A DNA stretch of 64,000 nucleotides from Acidobacteriota bacterium (GTDB lineage Bacteria; Acidobacteriota; Terriglobia; Terriglobales; Acidobacteriaceae), in the NCBI GenBank assembly GCA_003225495.1, contig QIAJ01000023.1, positions 1 to 64,000 on the forward strand, read 5' to 3'. Below, in pieces: positions 1 to 9,465 of this stretch (the first letter of the stretch is position 1; each line of letters begins with the position of its first letter). The translations under genes and the position numbers were made by a program. A model generated the notes under the pieces. It had not been told where the DNA came from, searched no databases, and saw only the letters and a list, made by a program, of their open reading frames with translations.

Positions 1-1
1 T

Positions 2-2128
2 GAACTCGAACCACAACTTGTCACTTCCCTGTTTGACGCCGAGCAGCGCTCGAAGCGGACGATGGTGAAGTACGACAACATTCCCAAAGTCATGGTGGAT
101 GCTGTCATTTCGATCGAAGACCGGCGCTTCTTCCAGCACGGCGGGGTAAATTTTCTACGATTGGCGGAGGCTGCGTGGATTGACTTTACTCACCAGCGGC
201 ATCAGCAGGGCGGGTCGACGATCACGATGCAGCTATCGCGCGCGTTTTTCCTCACTCCGGAGAAGACGTTCAAGCGCAAGCTGATCGAGATGCTGATCGC
301 GGTCCAACTGGAACAGAAGTTCTCCAAGCAGCAGATTCTCGAGTTCTATGCGAACCGCGTGGACCTGGGGCAGCGAGGGTCGTTCACGATCTCGGGTCTC
401 GCCGAGGGGGCGTGGGCGTATTTCAACAAGGATTTGAAGGACATCACGCTGCCGGAAGCGGCGCTGCTGGCGGGCTTGATCCAGGCGCCGAGTTATCTGT
501 CGCCCTACCGGCATCCGGAGCGGGCTCTGGAACGGCGGAATATCGTCATCGAGTCGATGGTTGAAACGCGCGCGATCACGCGCGAACAGGCTGACAAAGC
601 CAAGGCCATGGCGCTGAAGCTTGCTCCGCCCAACGTTGAGGCGAGCGACGCTCCCTACTACGTGGACATGGTGCGGGACGTGGTGATCAGCAAGCTGAAC
701 GAGCGGGAACTGAACGATCAGTCATATCGCATCTATACGTCGCTCGATCCTGAGTTGCAGCGATCGGCTGCCCAGGCGGTGGAGACGGGCATCAAGCTGG
801 TGGACGACCAGATCACGAAGATGCGGACCAAGAAGAAAAAGATTGGCAAGAACAAGTATGAGACGACTGTCTTGCCCGGTCCGCAGGCGCAGGTGGCACT
901 GGTTGCGATGGATCCGCATACGGGGGAAATCAAAGCGCTTGTCGGGGGTCGCAACTATGGTATGAGCCAGCTGAACCATGCGCTGGCGAAGCGGCCGACG
1001 GGCTCCATCTTCAAGCCGTTCGTGTACGCGGCGGCTGTGAATACTGCGCTGGATGGGTCGCAGGCGGTGCTGACTCCGGCTTCAACGATTCCGGATCAGC
1101 CTTCAACTTTTGCCTACGGCGATCAGATTTACGAGCCGCGCAATTATAAAGAGGAATACCACGGCGACGTGACGCTGCGTTATGCGTTGGCCATGTCGTT
1201 GAACAATGCGACGGTGAAACTGGCCGAAGAAGTCGGCTACGACAAGGTCGCTGATCTCGCGAAGAATGCGGGGATCGCTTCTGTGAAGGCGACGCCGGCG
1301 ATGGCGCTGGGCGCTTACGACGCTTCTCCGGTTGATATGACGGCTGCGTACACAACATTTGCGAACGGCGGCGTTCGGCTCTCACCCATCCTGGTGAATT
1401 CGGTGCGCAATGCGCAGGGCGACGTGGTGATGAATTTCGGCACGGAGAAGAAGCAGGTTCTGGATCCTCGAGTCGCCTACATCACGACCAACATGATGGA
1501 GAGTGTAATCAACAACGGGTTGGGATATACGGCGGTCCGACTGCGGGGTTTTACATCACCAGCTGCCGGGAAAACGGGCAGTTCGCATGACGGCTGGTTC
1601 GCGGGATACACGTCGAATCTGCTGTGCATCGTCTGGGTGGGCTATGACGACTATAGCGACATACGGCTGAGTGGAGCCCAAACGGCGGCGCCGATCTGGA
1701 CCGAGTTCATGAAAAAGGCGGTCGCGTTGCCGCAGTATTCCGACGTCAAGGCCTTTGGCCAGCCTGAGGGAGTAGTGGACGTAAGGCTGGATAAGGTTAC
1801 CAACCGCCTGGCAACCCCTTCGTGTCCTGATACTTACACGATTGCTTTTGTCGCCGGGACGGAGCCTCACGATACTTGCGATCAGGGCGGAGTGGTGCAA
1901 GGATTCTTCTCAAGAATTTTTGGAGGCGATTCCCAAAAGGCGCTTCCACCTCCGAATAGCGGGAACCCGCAGACTGCTGACGGTGTCCAAGCTGATCAGG
2001 ATCCCGCGAAGAAAAAGAAGGGCTTTTTCGGCAAGATCGCGGATGCTTTCAAAGGCGACGGCGGCACTCATGACAAAAACACGCCTCCGCCGTCTAAGCC
2101 AGAGGATAACGGTACGAAACCGCAGTAA
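2..2128 (+). CDS. Penicillin-binding protein, class A (transglycosylase/transpeptidase), 5' end truncated by window start
   Basis: Open frame runs upstream of the listed ATG at 62 to the window edge (ELEPQLVTSLFDAEQRSKRTMVKYDNIP). GT51 motifs EDRRFFQHGGV and QGGSTITMQL; transpeptidase motifs RPTGSIFKPFVYAAA, SLNNATVKLAEEVG and GKTGSSHDGWFAGYT. Confidence 0.95.
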   Translation, partial: ELEPQLVTSLFDAEQRSKRTMVKYDNIPKVMVDAVISIEDRRFFQHGGVNFLRLAEAAWIDFTHQRHQQGGSTITMQLSRAFFLTPEKTFKRKLIEMLIAVQLEQKFSKQQILEFYANRVDLGQRGSFTISGLAEGAWAYFNKDLKDITLPEAALLAGLIQAPSYLSPYRHPERALERRNIVIESMVETRAITREQADKAKAMALKLAPPNVEASDAPYYVDMVRDVVISKLNERELNDQSYRIYTSLDPELQRSAAQAVETGIKLVDDQITKMRTKKKKIGKNKYETTVLPGPQAQVALVAMDPHTGEIKALVGGRNYGMSQLNHALAKRPTGSIFKPFVYAAAVNTALDGSQAVLTPASTIPDQPSTFAYGDQIYEPRNYKEEYHGDVTLRYALAMSLNNATVKLAEEVGYDKVADLAKNAGIASVKATPAMALGAYDASPVDMTAAYTTFANGGVRLSPILVNSVRNAQGDVVMNFGTEKKQVLDPRVAYITTNMMESVINNGLGYTAVRLRGFTSPAAGKTGSSHDGWFAGYTSNLLCIVWVGYDDYSDIRLSGAQTAAPIWTEFMKKAVALPQYSDVKAFGQPEGVVDVRLDKVTNRLATPSCPDTYTIAFVAGTEPHDTCDQGGVVQGFFSRIFGGDSQKALPPPNSGNPQTADGVQADQDPAKKKKGFFGKIADAFKGDGGTHDKNTPPPSKPEDNGTKPQ

Positions 2129-2147
2129 CCGTAAGGGAAGGTGGCCC

Positions 2148-2960
2148 ATGCTTTCCTGGAATCGCTTCACCCCGCTGCTCCTGCTGTTGCTCCTATTCAC
2201 GTTCACGCAGCCGTCATTTTCACAAAACACCGAGATGGTTCAGGTGGGACCTCCGCCTGTCCGCCGGGCTGAACCTCCTGGTCCCAGCGCTTCCGTGGAG
2301 GAACTGGAGGCGGGTGGCGATCAGTTGCGCGCCGAAAAGGACTATCTGGATGCCATGGATTACTATGTGGCGGCCGCGCAGAAATCCACCAGCAGTGCCA
2401 GCCTGCAGAACAAGATGGGGATCTGCAATCTGATGATGCAGCGCTATAAAGAAGCTCGCAAAAACTTCAGCCACGCGGTAAAGATCGATCATACTCACGC
2501 GGACGCTTACAACAATCTGGGCGTGGTTTACTACGTCTCTCGCGATTACGGCAAGGCGATCAAGACCTACGAAAAGGCGACCGCGCTGAATTCAACTGCT
2601 GCGTCGTATTACAGCAACCTGGGCGCGGCTTACTTTGGCAAGAAAGACTTCGACAAGGCCGCTATCAACTATTCGAAGGCACTGGAACTCGATCCGGACG
2701 TTTTCGAGCGAACCTCACGCGCGGGAGTGCAGGCACAACTTCCCTCTCCGCAGGACCGCGCTCGCTACGATTATGTTCTGGCCAAGCTTTACGCCCAGCG
2801 TGGCGTCGCCGACCGTTCGCTGCACTATCTGAAGAAAGCGATGGAGGATGGATACAAGGATATCGCTAACGTCTACAAGGATCATGAGTTCAGCGGCTTG
2901 CGGAAAGATCCGCGGTTTGCGGAGTTGATGGCCGCCAAGACGGTGCCGATTCCGGAGTAG
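2148..2960 (+). CDS. TPR-repeat protein, secreted
   Basis: ORF 1842..2960; more likely start at ATG 2148 (MLSWNRFTPLLLLLLLFTFTQPSFSQ signal peptide). TPR units follow (AYNNLGVVYYVSRDYGKAIKTYEKATALN). Confidence 0.85.
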   Translation: MLSWNRFTPLLLLLLLFTFTQPSFSQNTEMVQVGPPPVRRAEPPGPSASVEELEAGGDQLRAEKDYLDAMDYYVAAAQKSTSSASLQNKMGICNLMMQRYKEARKNFSHAVKIDHTHADAYNNLGVVYYVSRDYGKAIKTYEKATALNSTAASYYSNLGAAYFGKKDFDKAAINYSKALELDPDVFERTSRAGVQAQLPSPQDRARYDYVLAKLYAQRGVADRSLHYLKKAMEDGYKDIANVYKDHEFSGLRKDPRFAELMAAKTVPIPE

Positions 2961-3285
2961 GGATGCGGTTAGAGGTTAGAAGGCAGATTGCAGAATTGAA
3001 AAAACGACGCTTAAGCCTTCTCCTCGAAGGCCTTTGAGGCGGAAAAGTATTTTTTGGAGTCGCGCGAAACTTTCTAGCCTGCGACGGGTTTACGCGGTCA
3101 ATGCTCCTGAAAACAACAGGGTGAGTAAGGAGAAAAGCAGCCCATCGGTCGCTAACCCGAGCACGCCCCAAGCAAGCGGCCGGTGGGTATGTTTGCTCTG
3201 TCAAGGCTCAGCGGTCAGCTTTCAGCAGCGCGATCCGACGACCTGAACATCGGCAATCCAACGCTGAAGGTCTGCTTGCTGGGCC

Positions 3286-3897
3286 TTAACCGCCTCTTTC
3301 CGAGATGTATTCCTCCACTACTTGCTTCCATCTTCCCTGGGCTTTGAGGATGTACTCGACTGCGTCACGGGCGGCGCCATCTCCGCCGGCGTGGGGAGTG
3401 ATCCAGTGTGCTTCGGCTTTGACTTCGGGGCGGGCGTTTTTCACCGCGATGGCAAATCCACATCTGCGCATCACTGGAAGATCGATGACGTCGTCTCCAA
3501 CGAAGGCGGCTTCGGCGGCGGTGATTTCCTCTTTTTCGAGAATCTGGCGGAAGACTCCTGCTTTGTCCTGAATACCCTGGTGAACATGGTCAATTTTCAA
3601 GTCGCGGGCGCGCAGGGCAACGGTTTCGGAGAGTCGCTTGGTAATGAGTCCGGTCTTTAGTCCGGCAAGACGCGCCAATGAGATCGCGGTGCCGTCGTGT
3701 GCGTTAAAACCCTTGGCTTCGATCAGGCTGGCGCTTTTGAAACCAAATCCGCCTTCGCCGCGGTGCTGGTTTGCCAGCTGAAGGACGCTCTGCTGCGCTC
3801 CGGCAGGGGCAGGAAAAATCCAGATTTTGCCGTCGGTGAGGACTCCGTCCACGTCGAACAGGATGAGCTTGATCTTCTTGGCGCGCGGTTTGGACAT
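3286..3897 (-). CDS. kdsC: 3-deoxy-D-manno-octulosonate 8-phosphate phosphatase KdsC-like (HAD-IIIA)
   Basis: LILFDVDGVLTDGKI, GLITKRLS, VGDDVIDLPVMRRCGFAIAVKNA: HAD-IIIA/KdsC motifs. Confidence 0.85.
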   Translation of the reverse strand: MSKPRAKKIKLILFDVDGVLTDGKIWIFPAPAGAQQSVLQLANQHRGEGGFGFKSASLIEAKGFNAHDGTAISLARLAGLKTGLITKRLSETVALRARDLKIDHVHQGIQDKAGVFRQILEKEEITAAEAAFVGDDVIDLPVMRRCGFAIAVKNARPEVKAEAHWITPHAGGDGAARDAVEYILKAQGRWKQVVEEYISERGG

Positions 3898-3992
3898 TGG
3901 GGGATTCTAGCATCTGGAAGGAACCGCCCAAGATGAACAAGATTGCATTGCAAGACGACGTTGCATTACCGTTCTGGACTTCAGGAGCGCCT

Positions 3993-4736
3993 ATGAAATC
4001 GTCTGTCTGTTCCGTCGTTTTCTTTTTCGCCGCCCTGGCCGCTTTTGGTCAGACTCCCGAATTAAAGTTCATTGCCGACACCCTGGTAGTTCAGGCGGAC
4101 GGCACTTACGACGCCGATCCGGATCTGGCTACTTTGACATTTCAGATCTTTACCCAAGATAAAGAGATCAAGAAGGCATACGAGACGGCTACCCGGTCGA
4201 TGCAACACATCGTTGACATCGCGCAGCAGAATGGGTTGGCGAAAGATGACGTACGCAGCGGAGTACTGACTGTGTCGCCGATTTATGAAGGAGATCGCAA
4301 GAAGAAGGCGCGGTCGTACAACGTGCAGGGACAGGAGGTCCTCAAAATCCGCGACTTCGCAAAGATCGGACCAATCCTCGACGCCTCAGTGGAAGCTGGC
4401 GTCACAGATTTGCGGTCGCTTGCGTACTCGCTGGCGGATGAGGAAGGTGCCAAAAAGAAAGCCGTCGCAGAGGCCATGCAACATGCAATGGGACGGGCCG
4501 CCATTGCGCTAGAACAAAAGGGGCAGAAACTTGGCGCGCTGCGATACATGAGTCTGGACGTGAAGCAGGTGTACGGAGTCGCGGCGCTGGAAACGCTGGA
4601 AACGACGACGGAATCGCGGGAGAGCAGTGGATTGTTCAGTGCGCGGAAGGTAGCTCCTCCGCCTCCGATGCCGTCCCAGCAACCGCAAAAAATCACGGTC
4701 AGCGCCTCGGTTCAGTGCGCGTTCCAGATTCAATGA
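3993..4736 (+). CDS. SIMPL domain-containing protein (DUF541), secreted
   Basis: ORF 3897..4736 with likely start ATG 3993 (MKSSVCSVVFFFAALAAFGQ). SIMPL-like pattern: TLVVQADGTYDADPDLATLTFQI, SGVLTVSPIYEG, ITVSASVQCAFQI. Confidence 0.8.
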   Translation: MKSSVCSVVFFFAALAAFGQTPELKFIADTLVVQADGTYDADPDLATLTFQIFTQDKEIKKAYETATRSMQHIVDIAQQNGLAKDDVRSGVLTVSPIYEGDRKKKARSYNVQGQEVLKIRDFAKIGPILDASVEAGVTDLRSLAYSLADEEGAKKKAVAEAMQHAMGRAAIALEQKGQKLGALRYMSLDVKQVYGVAALETLETTTESRESSGLFSARKVAPPPPMPSQQPQKITVSASVQCAFQIQ

Positions 4737-4826
4737 GGAGTTTTCGCCAGGCAATATTCGCGAAATCAACTCAGCCGTTCAAGGCGAACAATTTACGAAA
4801 TGTTGATTTCCCGTTAAAATACCTAG

Positions 4827-6857
4827 ATGTCCGCCGTCCCCGTCTCATCCCCTCTCGATTGGGCCCACCCGCTGGTTCGTGATTGGTTTGTCCAGCGCTT
4901 CGGCACACCCACGGAACCTCAGGAGCAAGGATGGCCATACATTCTGGCCGGGCGAACGACGCTGATCTCGGCTCCTACGGGATCGGGTAAGACGCTGGCG
5001 GCATTTCTGGCTTGTATCGATCGGCTGGTGCGCAAGGCGCTGGCGGGAGAACTGAGTGACCGGACTGAAGTTCTCTATATCTCTCCGCTAAAGGCGCTCG
5101 GGAATGACATTCAGAAGAACCTGGAAATCCCGTTGGGAGAAATTCTCCAGATGGCGGGTGAGCGCGGCCTGCTGATGCCGGAGATTCGGACGGCGGTCCG
5201 GACCGGCGACACGTTGATGAAAGACCGGCAGGCGATGCTGAGACGGCCACCGCATATCCTGGTGACGACTCCGGAGTCGTTTTACATTTTGCTGACGGCG
5301 GAGAAGAGCCGGGCGATTTTGCGCGATGTCGAGACGGTGATTGTGGATGAGATTCACGCGGTGGCGGACGATAAGCGGGGCGTGCATCTGTCGTTATCGC
5401 TGGAGCGATTGGAAGTGCTGACGCATCGTCCGGCGGTGCGGATCGGGCTCTCGGCTACTCAGAAGCCGATTGAGGATGTGGCGCATTTTCTGGCGGGGAA
5501 TGGGCGGCCCGATCCGGTCATCGTCAATATTGGTCACAAGCGCACGATTGATCTAGGGGTGGAGGTTCCGTCAACGGAACTGGGTCCGGTGGCTTCGAAT
5601 GAGATGTGGGACGAGGTTTATGACCGGATCGTCCAACTGGTGAATGAGCACCGCTCAACTTTGGTTTTCGTGAATACGCGGCGGCTAGCGGAGCGGATTG
5701 CGCATCAGCTTGGTGCGCGTCTGGGAGAAGAAAATGTTGCCGCGCATCACGGGAGCCTTTCCCGCAAATTGCGATTGGCGGCGGAGAAGAAACTTAAAGA
5801 TGGCGAAGTGAAAGTGCTGGTCGCTACGGCTTCGCTTGAATTGGGAATTGACGTGGGCTCGGTGGACCTGGTGTGTCATATCAGTTCTCCGCGGTCGATT
5901 GCGGTGGCCCTGCAAAGGGTGGGGCGCAGCGGTCACTGGCGGGGAGCGGTTCCGAAGGGACGCTTCTTTGTTACTACGCGCGATGATCTGGCGGAGTGCG
6001 CGGTGCTGGTGCGCGGAATTCGATCGGGAGAATTGGACCGGCTGATTTTTCCGGAATGTTCGCTGGATGTGCTGGCACAGCAGATCGTGGCTTGCTGCGC
6101 GGCTTCGAGTAGCGCGGCTGACGGAACGAGCGATGGCTGGGATGAGGAGGAATTATTTGCGCTCATCAAACGCGCGTATCCGTATCGCAATCTCTCTCGC
6201 GAAACTTACACGGATGTGCTGGAGATGCTTTCGGAAGGCATCGCTTCGCAGCGCGGGCGCTATGGCGCGTATCTGCATCATGACCATGTGAACCGCAAAT
6301 TGCGGCCTCGCAGAGGAGCGCGACTGGCTGCAATCACCAGTGGCGGCGCGATCCCCGACAATGCGTTGTTCAGTGTGGTGGCGGAGCCGGATGGAGCCAA
6401 CGTCGGAACGCTGGATGAAGATTTCGCGGTCGAGAGTATGGCCGGCGACATCATGCTGCTGGGGAATACTTCGTGGCGAATCCGGCGAGTGGAGGGTCGA
6501 ACGTCGCGGGTGCTGGTCGAAGACGCGAAGGGAGCGGCGCCAACAGTTCCCTTTTGGAGAGGCGAGGCTCCGGCGCGTACTTCGGAACTTTCCGAGCAAT
6601 TGGGAGACTTGCGGCGGGAAATTAGCGACCGGTTGCACGGCGTGGTCCCGGTTGAAGGATGGCGGCACCTACCTGTTGTAGCTGAGGTTGTGGGATGGCT
6701 TCGCGAAGAGTGCGGGTTGGATGCTTCCGGGGCCGAGCAACTGATTCAATATGTGCTGGAAGGCCGCGCCGTGCTGGGCGATGTACCGACGCAAACGACA
6801 ATCATTGCGGAACGATTCTTCGACGAGGGCGGCGGGATGCATTTGCCGCGGTTTTAA
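4827..6857 (+). CDS. lhr: Lhr-family DEAD/DEAH helicase, N-terminal part (gene appears split by frameshift)
   Basis: Walker A SAPTGSGKTLAAFL, DEIH box VDEIHAV, LSATQKP, QRVGRSGH. Stops at ...FDEGGGMHLPRF*, where Lhr proteins normally continue. Confidence 0.9.
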   Translation: MSAVPVSSPLDWAHPLVRDWFVQRFGTPTEPQEQGWPYILAGRTTLISAPTGSGKTLAAFLACIDRLVRKALAGELSDRTEVLYISPLKALGNDIQKNLEIPLGEILQMAGERGLLMPEIRTAVRTGDTLMKDRQAMLRRPPHILVTTPESFYILLTAEKSRAILRDVETVIVDEIHAVADDKRGVHLSLSLERLEVLTHRPAVRIGLSATQKPIEDVAHFLAGNGRPDPVIVNIGHKRTIDLGVEVPSTELGPVASNEMWDEVYDRIVQLVNEHRSTLVFVNTRRLAERIAHQLGARLGEENVAAHHGSLSRKLRLAAEKKLKDGEVKVLVATASLELGIDVGSVDLVCHISSPRSIAVALQRVGRSGHWRGAVPKGRFFVTTRDDLAECAVLVRGIRSGELDRLIFPECSLDVLAQQIVACCAASSSAADGTSDGWDEEELFALIKRAYPYRNLSRETYTDVLEMLSEGIASQRGRYGAYLHHDHVNRKLRPRRGARLAAITSGGAIPDNALFSVVAEPDGANVGTLDEDFAVESMAGDIMLLGNTSWRIRRVEGRTSRVLVEDAKGAAPTVPFWRGEAPARTSELSEQLGDLRREISDRLHGVVPVEGWRHLPVVAEVVGWLREECGLDASGAEQLIQYVLEGRAVLGDVPTQTTIIAERFFDEGGGMHLPRF

Positions 6858-9234
6858 TTTTGAACTGCAGGCGGCGGCTACAGATAACGGGTTGAACATC
6901 GCGCTGGCCGAGCAGCATAGTTTTCCGTTGGCGGACGTTTTTCATTTCCTGCATTCGGAAACCGTGGCGCCGATTCTCGAACAGGCGGCGCTGGATGCTC
7001 CCATCTTTCAAACGCGCTGGCGGTGGGATGCAACCCGGGCGCTCGCTCTGTTGCGTTTTCAGGGCGGAAAGAAGGTTCCGCCGCAGATTCAGCGGATGCG
7101 ATCGGATGACCTGCTGGCTTCGGTATTCCCAGATGTGGCGGCTTGTCAGGAGAATATCGAGGGCGATATCAAGATCCCGGACCATCCGCTGGTCGCTGAG
7201 GTGATGAAGGATGTACTTACCGAGGCGATGGATATCGAGGGATTGCGTGATGTGCTGCGCGGAATCGAAGAAGGTCGAATCCGCTGTATTGCGGTGGACA
7301 CGCCGGTGCCCTCGCAGTTTTCGCACGAAATTTTAAATGCGAATCCGTATGCCTATCTGGATGACGCACCGCTCGAGGAACGCCGGGCGCGGGCGGTCGA
7401 AATGCGGAGAGTGCTGCCAGCGGCCGTACTGGAGGAAGTCGGCGCGCTTGATCCGGCGGCGATCGAGCAGGTGCAGAAGGAAGCGTGGCCGGATGTGCGT
7501 GATGCGGATGAATTGCATGATGTGTTGCATAGTTTCGTAATGATGCCGGAGAGGACCAGGTCTCAGGTCTCAGGTGTCAGGTCTCAGGATAGATCTTTGC
7601 CTTCGGCTCTCGCCTTTTCGCTTCAGGATTCGGGCCTCACGGCAAGGTGGACTTCTTTCTTCGAGCGGCTGCAGGATGAGCGGCGTGCATTTGTGGCTGA
7701 TGTGCCTTCCGACTCGGGAACGCAGCGGTTTTGGGTGGCGGCGGAGCGGGTTGATTTGTTCGCAGCTTTGCATACGAATTGCACGGTCGAAGGCGGAGGC
7801 GCGCGCGCCACACTGGATCATCCCGCGGTAGATCGCGACGACGCGTTGCTCGCGGCAGTTCGGGGATGGATGGAGCATCTTGGGCCTACTACGGCTTCAG
7901 AATTAGGGGAATTGCTGGGGCTCCCGGCTTCGGAGATCGATAAGGCTTTGCTGCGGATTGAAGCAACTGGGGCGATCTTGCGCGGGAAGTTCCGGGCAGG
8001 CGCCTTCCGCGGGGCGAACAGCCGAGCTTCGCTCGACTTGGACAGATCAGAGACCCGTCCCCCCACGGAAACGGAGTGGTGCGAACGGCGGCTGTTAGCG
8101 CGAATTCATCGGCTGACGGTTGCTACTTTGCGGAAGCAGATTGAGCCGGTCACGGCGGCGCAGTTCATGAACTGGTTGCTGCGGTGGCAGCACATTGCTC
8201 CCGGGACGCAGGTTCGAGGCGAGCATGGGACGTTGGAAGTCCTTCGGCAATTGCAGGGGTTTGAAATTCCGGCGAGCGCGTGGGAGCGGTATGTGCTGGC
8301 TCGGAGGATTTCGGGTTACGATCCGGCGCATCTGGATCACCTTTGCCTGGCTGGCGCGGTGGGATGGGGACGGCTTTCGCCGCATCCGGCGACGATTGAT
8401 ACGGGGGGAAACAATGGTGATCCGGAGAGACGGCGGAGGGTGATTCCCACGCGGGTTGCGCCAATCGCATTTTTCGTGCGCGAGGACGCGGACTGGATGC
8501 AACCACGACACCCTGGGACAGCGGATGCGGCGCTGTCTGTGCTGAGTCCGGTAGCGCGATCGGTGCTCGAACTATTGCAGCAGCGGGGAGCGCTGTTCTT
8601 CCCGGACATGGTGCGTGCGACCGGCAAGCTCAAAGCGGAAGTGGAAACCGGCTTGTGGGAACTGGTTGCTGCGGGCCTGGTTACAGCGGACGGGTTCGAG
8701 AATTTGCGGGCACTTGTGACGCCGAAGAGTTCGTCGGGAAATGGGCTGGGCAAGGTACGACGCCCGCGGCATGCAGCAGGGCGATGGTCGCTGTTGCACA
8801 CCGATGGTGCGGATCGCGATCGCAGCGCCGAGTCGTGCTGCTGGATGCTCCTCCGCCGTTATGGTGTGGTATTCCGCGATCTGCTGGCGCGAGAAGCCAA
8901 TCTGCCGCGCTGGCGGGAATTGCAGATTGCTTTCCGGCGGCTGGAAAATCGCGGCGAGATTCGAGGCGGACGGTTTGTCGATGGATTTTTGGGCGAACAG
9001 TTCGCGCTGCCGGTCGCGGTGGAATCACTGCGCGCCACCCGCAAACTTCCGGCTACAGGCGAACGCATTACCGTGGCCGCTGCGGATCCTTTGAATCTTG
9101 TGGGGATTGTAGTCACGGGGGAACGCATTCCGGCCATTTCGGGACGAAGCGTTACCTTCCGCGATGGAGTGTGGGTGGGGGAAGAGATCGTTGCCACCAG
9201 CCCAGACCCGGCACTGCATAGCCAGGTTTCCTGA
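6858..9234 (+). CDS. lhr: Lhr-family helicase, C-terminal part (different frame; listed ORF begins at 6751)
   Basis: RGFNFELQAAATDNGLNIALAEQHSFPLADVFHFLHSETV...TRWRWDATRALALLRF...RPRHAAGRWSLL...LLRRYGVVFRDLLARE is typical Lhr C-terminal sequence. The first residues of ORF 6751 are the +1 frame of the upstream half. Confidence 0.85.
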
Positions 9235-9255
9235 AAAACTACACATCAAAAAAAT

Positions 9256-9288
9256 CGGGAACCCGTCGAGGGGTTCCTCGGGTTCCCG
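9256..9288 (-). terminator. Intrinsic terminator (hairpin with T-tract on minus strand)
   Basis: cgggaaccc-gtc-gaggggttcctc-gggttcccg: perfect 9-bp outer stem plus inner GAGG/CCTC stem. On the minus strand it is followed by ATTTTTTTGATG. Lies between convergent lhr and M23 peptidase genes. Confidence 0.75.
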
Positions 9289-9465
9289 CATTTATGTCCG
9301 GCGGCTGGAATACTGAAAGCGCTTCCCCCGAACCGCTTGCGCCGCCGGGCAGCCTGAGAAATATACTCGCCCTAAATAGAAATCGCAACAATAAACTTTT
9401 TTTGTTGCAGAGTTGTACGCACGGCAGCAATAAATTCCATATTCTTCTGAGTGGTTCAACATTAC

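Noticed and set aside
2890-3204. 104-aa minus-strand ORF in the gap between TPR and kdsC genes
   Set aside because: Overlaps the TPR gene end and has Arg/Ser/Pro-rich composition with no signal or domain.
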